Assembly (NCBI GenBank): GCA_021372375.1
Contig: JAJFUN010000057.1
Span: 1-37,762 of the forward strand
Direction of reading: 5' to 3'
Source: Pelosinus sp.
GTDB taxonomy: Bacteria > Bacillota > Negativicutes > Propionisporales > Propionisporaceae
Length of the DNA stretch: 37,762 bases
Shown: positions 25,291-31,912 of the stretch, piece by piece
How positions within the stretch are numbered: position 1 is the stretch's first letter
How the letters are laid out: each line of letters begins with the position of its first letter
Made by a program: the position numbers and the translations under genes
Notes under the pieces: model-generated
What the model saw: the letters and a program-made list of their open reading frames with translations, nothing else
What the model was told of the DNA's origin: nothing
Database searches by the model: none

Positions 25291-26217
25291 ATGCTGCTCG
25301 GGATTACCCTATTATCTTTTATGACGATGTTTGTTTTGATATATTTGCTCTGTAATGTATATATGCGTTCAGGCTCCAGCCTCGCGATGCGTCTAAAAGC
25401 ACTGGAACGTCCAAATGCCGAACGCACAGACATTGACGAGGAACTTTCAAAATCCTTTGCTCAGCGTATAGTATCACCAATAGTAGGTACGTTTGCTAAA
25501 CGCTTGGCTAAATTTGCGCCTCAGGGCATAAGAAAAATGATAGAGCAAAAAATCAGCATGGCCGGTGGTTTTAATGGGATTACCGCCGATGAATTTTTGC
25601 TGCTATGCGGTGCATTAGGTATCGGCCTGCCGCTGTTAATTGGTATTGGGGCTATTTTAATAAAAGCGCCGCTTAACAAAATAATCGGTCTTGGCCTGAT
25701 AGGTATGGCAGTAGGCACCTATTTTCCGTTTATTTTGCTCCAGCAAAAAATCATAAAACGTAAAAAAAGCATTCAAAAGGATTTGCCTGATGTGCTGGAT
25801 TTACTCACGGTCAGCGTCGAAGCAGGATTAGGCTTTGACGGAGCGCTTTCTAAGCTTGCGGAAAAGATGAAAGGGGCGTTGGTTGAGGAATTTAACCGCG
25901 TACTCCAGGAAATCCGCATGGGCATTTCTCGTAGGCAATCCCTAACCTCGCTGGGTGTGCGCTGTGATGTGCCTGACCTAATGCTCTTTGCCACTTCGCT
26001 GATTCAAGCCGACCAGCTGGGGGTGAGTATCGGTAATGTGCTTCGTGTGCAGTCGGTCAGCATGCGCGAAAAACGGCGGCAGCGGGCGGAGGAGCAGGCG
26101 ATGAAAGCGCCGATTAAAATGATGCTGCCGTTGGTGCTGTTTATATTTCCCACAATTTTTATCGTGCTTTTGGGACCTGCGATTATTCAGGTGATTGAAA
26201 CGTTTTCGAATCGATAA
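25291..26217 (+). CDS. tadC: Flp pilus inner-membrane platform protein TadC
   Basis: Second GspF-family membrane protein of the Tad platform, 308 aa. Membrane segments are visible at the N-terminus, around 108-150 and at the end (IKMMLPLVLFIFPTIFIVLLGPAII). The cytoplasmic motif LPDVLDLLTVSVEAGLGFDGALSKLAEKM and TSLIQADQLGVSIGNVLRVQS with MREKRRQRAEEQAMKAP are diagnostic for TadC. GGGGAGGTG precedes the ATG. It is the last recognisable gene of the Tad locus. Its last 64 codons are duplicated at 30758-30952. No clear terminator follows. Confidence 0.93.
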   Translation: MLLGITLLSFMTMFVLIYLLCNVYMRSGSSLAMRLKALERPNAERTDIDEELSKSFAQRIVSPIVGTFAKRLAKFAPQGIRKMIEQKISMAGGFNGITADEFLLLCGALGIGLPLLIGIGAILIKAPLNKIIGLGLIGMAVGTYFPFILLQQKIIKRKKSIQKDLPDVLDLLTVSVEAGLGFDGALSKLAEKMKGALVEEFNRVLQEIRMGISRRQSLTSLGVRCDVPDLMLFATSLIQADQLGVSIGNVLRVQSVSMREKRRQRAEEQAMKAPIKMMLPLVLFIFPTIFIVLLGPAIIQVIETFSNR

Positions 26218-26359
26218 AATCGGATAAGTTAATTAGGTGAGCTTCTTACTTTTTATATTCTGTAACATTTCTCGGGGGCAATGAATAACATGGCAATAAA
26301 GTGTTTTAGAAAGGTGAACTTATGTTGTACATTGAAGCCCAGATAAAAAGGAGTTAGCT

Positions 26360-27526
26360 ATGATTAATATTCCGGAGAAAGACTGGACTATACTTATCTA
26401 TGCTAATGGCAATAATGAACTCGAGCCAGAAATGTGGCAGGCTATAGAAAATGCGAAAACAGCAGGGTCACATCCTGCTGTTAATGTTGTAATAGAGATT
26501 GGCAGAGCAGATTATAAACTTGTAAAACTAGTAAGACAAACCAGTCATCCTAAGACCCAAGAGAATTGGCGAGGCGTACGGCGTTATTTAGCTATCCCAA
26601 ACAAGCTCTATTGGCTTGCTCAGCTGAAAGAGATGAATATGGCTCACCCTGAGCGCTTGTATGAGTTTATAAAATGGGGAATAGAGGCTTATCCGGCAAA
26701 ACGGTATATGCTGATATTAGGAGGGCATGGGTATCAATTTGTCGGTGCTATGACCGATTATACTCAAAAAGTACCTTATATCATGGGTATTCCGGAAATG
26801 GTTGAAGCTATTAATGCAGCTGGCAATGCAACGGGACGGAAAATCGATCTATTGATGTTAGATATTTGTTATTTCAATTTTATTGAAGTAATTTACGAAT
26901 TGGGAAAAGACGAACATCATGCCGTACAAAATGCTCTTACGTATGTTTATAACGGGCCAATAGAAGGCTTGCCCTATGATAAAATAACTAAAGTACTGCA
27001 GAAAAATAGCCATATTAACGATATCAATGTGGTCATACGGGATTTGATAGATAATCTTTCCTATGACTTAGTCGCATTTTATATTAATCATCAACTTCTA
27101 AAAGAGATCAAAGAGCAGTTTAATGAGATAGCTTTGGAAATAACTGCTTCCGGTACGATCTTTGACGGTACGATCAAACTTCCGGATAGCATAAGTATAA
27201 ATCTGTTTTCCCTAGTCATTCATTTTAAGAAGGTCGTAAAAAACAACAAATCATTAATTGCTGTTGCTAAAAAACCGACAAGTGACTTGAAGCTAATATC
27301 ACGTTACTATCGCTTAGGCTTTGCGCAGCATAATTATTGGACGTATCTTTTAAGTAATAAAACTATTGCTGTTGATACCGTTATGGAACCAAAAAAAAAT
27401 CTCCGACCATTGAAGCTCTGCCAAGAAGAAGTTTATGCCTTTATTTCCATAATGAATCCCGAGCTATCAAAAGAACGAAAGAAAAAAATTCTAAAAGAAC
27501 TATTTATACAAAGAAAATGGAAATAA
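26360..27526 (+). CDS. Clostripain-like cysteine peptidase (family C11)
   Basis: 388-aa protein of the clostripain (C11, caspase-fold) family. The catalytic dyad is visible as His123 in LILGGHGYQF and Cys170 in DLLMLDICYFNFIEV; DWTILIYANGNNELEPEMW is the usual first strand. Unlike secreted clostripain it has no signal peptide, so it is predicted to be cytoplasmic unless exported by another route. AAAAGGAGTTAGC precedes the ATG. A possible 11-codon ORF with its own Shine-Dalgarno (26322-26357) ends just before the start. It lies between the Tad locus and the yjdF gene; its substrate is unknown. A palindrome follows the stop. Confidence 0.85.
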   Translation: MINIPEKDWTILIYANGNNELEPEMWQAIENAKTAGSHPAVNVVIEIGRADYKLVKLVRQTSHPKTQENWRGVRRYLAIPNKLYWLAQLKEMNMAHPERLYEFIKWGIEAYPAKRYMLILGGHGYQFVGAMTDYTQKVPYIMGIPEMVEAINAAGNATGRKIDLLMLDICYFNFIEVIYELGKDEHHAVQNALTYVYNGPIEGLPYDKITKVLQKNSHINDINVVIRDLIDNLSYDLVAFYINHQLLKEIKEQFNEIALEITASGTIFDGTIKLPDSISINLFSLVIHFKKVVKNNKSLIAVAKKPTSDLKLISRYYRLGFAQHNYWTYLLSNKTIAVDTVMEPKKNLRPLKLCQEEVYAFISIMNPELSKERKKKILKELFIQRKWK

Positions 27527-27542
27527 ACTATAAAAAGGACAG

Positions 27543-27583
27543 GGGGCGGGGATGATACTGAACTGTGTCATCAACTCCGTCCC
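27543..27583. repeat. GGGGACGG-type palindrome, degenerate copy
   Basis: Imperfect hairpin: GGGGCGGGGATGATAC (from 27543) against GTGTCATCAACTCCGTCCC (to 27583). It resembles the palindrome at 30994-31041 in its GGGGACGG start, TGACAC-like inner part and overall size, suggesting a dispersed REP-like family. It may also terminate the C11 peptidase gene. Confidence 0.6.
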
Positions 27584-27640
27584 TTTGGCATGCTTAAGGC
27601 CATTTATCATATGGCAAACGTGTAGCGTTATTTGAAAAGC

Positions 27641-27684
27641 AAGAGAGCAAGAAATATCTCAAATCGAGTATTTCTTGCTCTCTT
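27641..27684 (-). terminator. Terminator of yjdF
   Basis: A 16-bp stem AAGAGAGCAAGAAATA/TATTTCTTGCTCTCTT (27641-27656 with 27669-27684), extended by CTC/GAG, directly abuts the yjdF stop on the minus strand. A T-rich stretch after it on the minus strand is weak, but the length of the stem makes it a strong barrier. Confidence 0.75.
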
Positions 27685-28095
27685 TTAATGTCCCTTGTGT
27701 TTTTCCTTTTTCTTGTCCTGGCGCAGTTCAAATTTAGCAGTAGCAGCTTCAGCCTTTTTTACTTTTGACAGAGATGTACGCTGCGCTTTTTTCGTTTCCT
27801 GTTCAAGCTTAAGTGCTTTTTGTGCTTTTGTGCCGATGCCCGCATCCATAGTTTCTTTGTGTACCAGACGCTGCAGTCGTTTGGGGTTGATTTTGCGGGG
27901 ATGAGCGTTGTCAACTTTAATAGCTGGACTAAAGCGCAAGGTATTGTAGCGACTTAGGATATAGGCGAGCATTTCTTCATTGCTGGGTTCTGTAGGAAAA
28001 ACTACTTTAGCCGCAGCATAGCTATGAACATCAATACGTTCAAACAGCGCGCTCCAAAAGGCACCGTCAAAGAAAAGGGTAAGTTTGATATTCAA
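27685..28095 (-). CDS. yjdF: YjdF family protein (DUF2992)
   Basis: 136-aa protein of the YjdF/DUF2992 family, whose biochemical role is unknown. Seen: the beta-rich N-terminus (NIKLTLFFDGAFWSALFERIDVHSYAAAKVVFPTEPS), the central RYNTLRFSPAIKVD, PRKINPKRLQRLVHKE, and a lysine-rich C-terminal helix ending KKKEKHKGH. The start is TTG at 28095, 6 nt after AGGAGGG; no better start exists. In Bacillus subtilis, yjdF is controlled by a riboswitch that responds to azaaromatic compounds, and the corresponding leader is recognisable here at 28115-28212. It stands alone on the minus strand. Confidence 0.9.
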   Translation of the reverse strand: MNIKLTLFFDGAFWSALFERIDVHSYAAAKVVFPTEPSNEEMLAYILSRYNTLRFSPAIKVDNAHPRKINPKRLQRLVHKETMDAGIGTKAQKALKLEQETKKAQRTSLSKVKKAEAATAKFELRQDKKKEKHKGH

Positions 28096-28114
28096 TTATT
28101 TCCCTCCTGTTTTC

Positions 28115-28212
28115 TTGGCAATATCGGAGAACGGACGACCCCAGGAGGGGAAGGTTACTGACATAAATATGCGCTTGGACTACCAACCAAACTGTGTTTT
28201 TATCTCCGCCAA
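28115..28212 (-). ncRNA. yjdF-type riboswitch
   Basis: The minus-strand leader between the promoter and yjdF folds with a closing P1: TTGGC-GGAGA (28203-28212) pairs with TCTCC and GCCAA (28115-28130), with an AUAUU bulge. Inside are a TTTGG/CCAAG hairpin and a CCCC-UCCU-GGGG hairpin (28139-28150) preceded by GTAACCTT and followed by TCGTCCG. This order and the association with a DUF2992 gene match my memory of the yjdF motif. Transcription should start right at P1. The UCCU loop could pair with the AGGAGGG ribosome site (28102-28108), suggesting translational control; that is inference. Confidence 0.75.
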
Positions 28213-28219
28213 TACATTA

Positions 28220-28248
28220 AGAGTAATCCTTGGTCTGTTGTATGTCAA
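28220..28248 (-). promoter_or_regulatory. Promoter of the yjdF riboswitch transcript
   Basis: On the minus strand a perfect TTGACA (28243-28248) and TACTCT (28220-28225) have a 17-nt spacer. The predicted start, about 28213, is the first base of the riboswitch P1 stem. Confidence 0.8.
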
Positions 28249-28343
28249 GCCGGAGCAAATGAAACATATTTTTATCGATGGCATACTATATGCTGTAGCT
28301 TTTTATTTTAACTAAATAGTTGGCATATAAGGAGGCCTAAAAG

Positions 28344-29654
28344 ATGGCGACAGTTACTAATACTAATGACAGTGGTGCAGGTTCGCTTCGTCAGGCTATT
28401 ACTGATGCGAGTTCAGGTGAAACCATTGAATTTGATTTTGGCGGTAGTCTGGATAATACTATTGTTTTAGCTAGTCAGATTTATATTGATAAAGACCTAA
28501 CTATTAACGGTCTTGGGGCCGATAACCTAAAAATCAGCGGAAATAAGGCCAGCCGCGTGTTTGAAATTGCAAGCGGTAGCACGGTAACTATTAGGAACGT
28601 AGCCATTATTGATGGCTATACCGCTAATTTTTATGAGGGCGGTGCGGCTATATATAATAACGGTATAACTATAATTGAAAGTAGCAAATTTGTTGCTAAC
28701 AGTGTTACGTTTAACGGCGGGGCCATTTTTAATTATGGCACCATTACTGCCATGAGCAGTGTATTCGAAAATAACAGTGCCGCGTCTATCGGCGGTGCTA
28801 TCTTCAATCATGGCACAGCTACCATTCTAAACAGTGTATTTTCAGGGAATGCCGCTACTGAAAGCGGTGCTGTCTTCAACCTTAGCGGCTGTATGGTCGT
28901 TGTTGAAAATAGTACGTTTTTCGGCAACACTGTAAGTAGTTATTATGGCGGTGTTATGCGAAATGGCGGCACAGCAATCTTTAGAAATAGTACACTCTCA
29001 GCAAATCACGCAGCGCGGGATGGTGGCGCGGTCTTTAATGATAATGGAGGAATACTTAGCATAATAAGATGCACACTTTCACACAATAGTGCTAATTCCG
29101 GGTATGATGGCGGGGCAATTTATAATTATAATGGTACGATAAATATTGAAAATAGTACGCTTTCTAATAATTCAGCTGATAACGGCGGAGCAATCCAACA
29201 AGTAGGCGGTGATGCGACGGTTAGGATTGTATTTAGTACTATTGCTGAAAATCAGGCTACAGCCGGCGCTGGTATCTATAATAATAGCAGCAAAGCAATA
29301 GCCGTTAAAAATTCAATTATTGCGAATAATATTGGTTCTAATTTATATGGTTTAATTTCAGCTTCAGGTAAAAACTTTACTAATTCGGGCAATTATTCAG
29401 GTTTTACTACTACAAGCCAACTCAATCTCGGCCCGCTTGCTATGAACAAGCCGGGAACGACAGAAACGCATGCTTTGCTAACAGGCAGTGCGGCTATTGA
29501 TGCAGTGACAGATTGCACCGATTTTGACGGAAACATGATTAGCATTGACCAGCGCGGTGTTTATCGGCCGCCCGTCAAGGCTGATTCAGGGGCGTATGAA
29601 TTTGCCGCAGATCCATGCCGCGGTATATTGTTTGCGGGCGCTGAGGTTCTGTAA
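28344..29654 (+). CDS. Right-handed beta-helix protein with Pmp-like GGAI repeats
   Basis: 436-aa parallel beta-helix (pectin-lyase fold) protein. It opens with TVTNTNDSGAGSLRQAITDAS, the usual N-cap of Pmp-like adhesins, then has many GGA(I/V)(F/Y)N repeats (GGAAIYNN, GGAIFNYG, GGAIFNHG, GGAVFNDN, GGAIYNYN, GAGIYNNS) alternating with NSTLSNN or NSVFSGN strands, and closes with a cap (DQRGVYRPPVKADSGAYEF). Such proteins are usually surface adhesins or polysaccharide-binding, but no signal peptide, LPXTG, SLH or autotransporter domain is present. The tail DPCRGILFAGAEVL shares CRGIxF with the convergent propeller gene. AAGGAGGCC precedes the ATG. Export route and ligand are unknown. Confidence 0.85.
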   Translation: MATVTNTNDSGAGSLRQAITDASSGETIEFDFGGSLDNTIVLASQIYIDKDLTINGLGADNLKISGNKASRVFEIASGSTVTIRNVAIIDGYTANFYEGGAAIYNNGITIIESSKFVANSVTFNGGAIFNYGTITAMSSVFENNSAASIGGAIFNHGTATILNSVFSGNAATESGAVFNLSGCMVVVENSTFFGNTVSSYYGGVMRNGGTAIFRNSTLSANHAARDGGAVFNDNGGILSIIRCTLSHNSANSGYDGGAIYNYNGTINIENSTLSNNSADNGGAIQQVGGDATVRIVFSTIAENQATAGAGIYNNSSKAIAVKNSIIANNIGSNLYGLISASGKNFTNSGNYSGFTTTSQLNLGPLAMNKPGTTETHALLTGSAAIDAVTDCTDFDGNMISIDQRGVYRPPVKADSGAYEFAADPCRGILFAGAEVL

Positions 29655-29658
29655 TTTG

Positions 29659-29696
29659 CTAATGGGGCTGTCACATTAAAATGACAGGCCCGTTAG
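29659..29696. terminator. Shared hairpin between convergent genes
   Basis: A 15-bp stem, CTAATGGGGCTGTCA (29659-29673) against TGACAGGCCCGTTAG (29682-29696), with one wobble and one mismatch and an 8-nt loop, fills the 44-nt gap between the beta-helix and propeller genes. T tracts are poor on both strands, so termination strength is uncertain. Confidence 0.65.
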
Positions 29697-29698
29697 AT

Positions 29699-30661
29699 TT
29701 AGCTGCAAAACTTGATGCCGCGGCATCTGGTATCAGAATTAACGGAAGCAATTGCTATTCCCCAGGGGGCGGGACCAAGAGGAATAGAACTTCCTGTTAC
29801 GGTATTGGTACCTATGTCAATAATAGATACTGCGTTAATACCATTTAAGCAAACATAGGCATATTTGCCATCTGGTGTTATTGCTATTTGATGCGGATTA
29901 GCACCTGCGCCTAACGGAATAGTTGCATAGATGGAATTATCAACTATTCTAATCACTTGTACCTCATTTGAAGCCATCATACTAACATAGGCATATTGTC
30001 CATCAGGGGTTATTGCTACGCCGAACGGCTGAGAGTCAACTGGAATAATGGTTCCCAAACTATTATTAGAAAGCCTGATTTCTGAGACTGCATCAGCGCT
30101 GGTGTAGCTTGTGACATAAGCGTACTCTCCATATGGGGCGGTGGTTATCGCTATTTGATATGGGGCAATGGGAAGTGGAATGGTGTCAAATATAGTATTG
30201 TCACTAAGTTTAATTACTGAAATACTGTTGAATAAACCGGAATTACAGACATAGGCATACTGCCCGTTTGGTGTTATTGCTATGCCCCAAGGTGAAAGCT
30301 GAGGAGAAAGGTCTATTGTGTTTACTACAGTATTACTGGCGATGGCAATTACTGATACATTATTGGAATAGCGATTTGAAACATAGGCAAACATTCCGTT
30401 TGGTGTTATTGCGATTCCGTCAGGATTTGCTCCGACAGGTATATCGGTAACTTTAGTATTGGAGGCAATTTCAATTACTGAAACAAAGGTTGAACCAGAA
30501 TTATTGCAGACATAGGCATATTTGCCGTCTGGTGTTACGGCAATACCTGTAGGATTTGATACTACAGATATAGTACCTGTTACAGCATTATTTTCTAAAT
30601 CAATAGTTGACATAGTACCGGCAATTCTACACGAAACGCAGGCATAATATTTTACGGACAT
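29699..30661 (-). CDS. Seven-bladed YVTN beta-propeller protein
   Basis: 320-aa protein made almost entirely of YVTN-type repeats: seven units of about 44 residues, each with (G/Q/E)KYAYV-C/S-N, a VSVI(D/E) strand, a hydrophobic TI strand and GIAITPDG turn. The N-terminus (MSVKYYACVSC) is already the first blade strand, so there is no signal peptide. The C-terminus DTRCRGIKFCS does not belong to a blade and shares CRGIxF with the neighbouring beta-helix protein. AGAAAGGAG precedes the ATG. Relatives are often extracytoplasmic or S-layer associated; function here is unknown. It is convergent to the beta-helix gene. Confidence 0.87.
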   Translation of the reverse strand: MSVKYYACVSCRIAGTMSTIDLENNAVTGTISVVSNPTGIAVTPDGKYAYVCNNSGSTFVSVIEIASNTKVTDIPVGANPDGIAITPNGMFAYVSNRYSNNVSVIAIASNTVVNTIDLSPQLSPWGIAITPNGQYAYVCNSGLFNSISVIKLSDNTIFDTIPLPIAPYQIAITTAPYGEYAYVTSYTSADAVSEIRLSNNSLGTIIPVDSQPFGVAITPDGQYAYVSMMASNEVQVIRIVDNSIYATIPLGAGANPHQIAITPDGKYAYVCLNGINAVSIIDIGTNTVTGSSIPLGPAPWGIAIASVNSDTRCRGIKFCS

Positions 30662-30757
30662 ACTTATGCTCCTTTCTGAATACGGCTGATTGAAATAGAA
30701 TAGCTCTATTTAGTAATATATGTATTAGGTGGTTATTGTGAGTACTATAGATGAAGT

Positions 30758-30952
30758 GTGAGTATCAGTAATGTGCTCAGAGTGCAGTCAGTAAGCATGC
30801 ACGAAAAACGGCGGCAGTGCGCAGAAGAGCAAGCGATGAAAGCGCCGATTAAGATGATGCTGCCGCTGGTGCTGTTTATATTTCCTACGATTTTTATCGT
30901 GCTTTTGGGACCGGCGATTATACAGGTTATTGAGACGTTTTCTAACAGATGA
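30758..30952 (+). pseudogene. Truncated second tadC copy (last 64 codons)
   Basis: The frame from GTG 30758 to TGA 30952 matches the last 64 codons of tadC (26020-26217 region) with 171 of 195 bases identical. Only three residues differ (Gly to Ser, Arg to His, Arg to Cys), while about 18 codons differ synonymously. The match starts abruptly inside a conserved stretch and no ribosome site precedes it, so this is a remnant rather than a functional gene. The synonymous pattern shows that the ancestor evolved as a working tadC before truncation. Confidence 0.88.
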
Positions 30953-30993
30953 ATGATGGGGTTATAGTACATAGAGCAGGCTTATGAGACTTG

Positions 30994-31041
30994 AAGGGGA
31001 CGGGATTATTGACACTTAGCTGTCAGTAATCCCGTCCCCTT
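30994..31041. repeat. GGGGACGG-type perfect palindrome
   Basis: A 21-bp stem (30994-31014 with 31021-31041; begins AAGGGGACGGG and ends TGACA) with one G-T wobble and a 6-nt loop. It lies between the tadC remnant and the XRE gene. Similar in plan to the palindrome at 27543-27583; probably a REP-like dispersed element that can also act as a transcription barrier. Confidence 0.75.
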
Positions 31042-31081
31042 GAGATTTAGTGAGGTATGCATAAATCGTACCCAGATTTCG

Positions 31082-31420
31082 TTACATATTTGTTAAAAGA
31101 ATTTTAAGGGCGATACGTTTTTCAATCGATAGTTCGCTAATGAGTTTTATCAGAAAAGCGTCAACATCAGCATCAGTTTCTTGGGCTGTTTGTAAAACTT
31201 TTGCCCCATTTGCCAATTGATCCAAATCTTCTATTTTTATATGTAATGCATAACAGATTTTTAGTACATTATCTACGGCTGCTCCGCCGATCGAGCCGTT
31301 CAAAATCGATAATAATGTTGTATACGGCATGTTAATTTGGTTGGCGAATTCTTTTAAATTATAGCCGTGAGATTTTATCAGAGATTTAATATAGTCTTCT
31401 CGTGTTAAAATAGAGTCCAC
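31082..31420 (-). CDS. XRE-family transcriptional regulator
   Basis: 112-aa small helix-turn-helix protein. The Cro/C1-type HTH spans about residues 8-62 (SLIKSHGYNLKEFANQINMPYTTLLSILNGS, then AAVDNVLKICYALHIKIEDLDQL); the C-terminal 40 residues form one or two helices likely for dimerisation. The start is GTG at 31420, with AGAAG directly abutting it, so initiation may be weak; an in-frame stop lies a few codons upstream, so no earlier start is possible. It is divergent from glpF, 492 nt apart, and could act on either itself or the glycerol genes; no operator was identified. Confidence 0.85.
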   Translation of the reverse strand: MDSILTREDYIKSLIKSHGYNLKEFANQINMPYTTLLSILNGSIGGAAVDNVLKICYALHIKIEDLDQLANGAKVLQTAQETDADVDAFLIKLISELSIEKRIALKILLTNM

Positions 31421-31646
31421 CTTCTTTTTATCAGTTTAATAGCTAGTAAACTCAGGGTTTTTATAATTGTACCTTTGACCGGCAATTTGTTCTGTTTGGC
31501 AATTTTACGATTTATGGTATTTAATAGATATTACCATTAGTATAATTAATATAGATTATTTTTCATTATAGCATGATATGCAGCGTTAAGTAAAATGATA
31601 ACACGATGAGATATTTAAATACAATGAAAATTCACAAAATTAAGTA

Positions 31647-31675
31647 TTGACTAACACGAAATCATATGATAATCT
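31647..31675 (+). promoter_or_regulatory. Candidate promoter of the glp operon
   Basis: TTGACT at 31647-31652 with TAATCT at 31670-31675 (17-nt spacer); GATAAT at 31668 is an alternative -10 with a 15-nt spacer. The preceding stretch from 31421 is AT-rich and holds no gene or other clear structure; it should include the XRE promoter. The transcript would have a leader of about 230 nt. Confidence 0.5.
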
Positions 31676-31696
31676 TTAAGAGAAGACGAAATTTAG

Positions 31697-31790
31697 TGCT
31701 GTCTTGCAATTCTGAAACGACAAAACGTTTTATTAATAGACCAACGATAACATAGCGTTTTAGAATTGCAGAGCCATCGGAAGCACAAAG
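31697..31790 (+). promoter_or_regulatory. Long-range inverted repeat in the glpF leader
   Basis: TGCAATTCTGAAACG (31705-31719) pairs with CGTTTTAGAATTGCA (31756-31770) through all 15 positions with one wobble, enclosing about 36 nt with a central AAAACGTTTT palindrome; an outer GTGCT (from 31697) can pair with AGCAC (to about 31786). It lies downstream of the candidate promoter and 120 nt before glpF. It has no U tract, so it is not a plain terminator. It may be an operator loop, a protein-binding RNA or a riboswitch-like element; no known glycerol leader is recognised. Confidence 0.55.
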
Positions 31791-31912
31791 TAAAAAAACT
31801 AAAGGAAAGTGGGTGAGAAAAAATAAGATTTAGTAAAATTATCGAAATAGTGCGAAATATCTGATTATTATACCGGGCGAGTACTTTAAATTTTATATGA
31901 GGAGAGAGGAAT

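Noticed and set aside
26322..26357. 11-codon ORF with a Shine-Dalgarno just before the C11 peptidase gene
   Set aside because: It may couple translation, but a chance short ORF is equally likely, so it was mentioned with the gene and not called separately.
28085..28315. 76-codon plus-strand ORF upstream of the beta-helix gene
   Set aside because: It lies antisense to the yjdF riboswitch and promoter, which explain the sequence better.
30976..30992. A third copy of the GAGACTCTTG element near the tadC remnant (TGAGACTTGAAGG)
   Set aside because: The match is partial and no -10 box lies 38 nt downstream; the following sequence is a palindrome.
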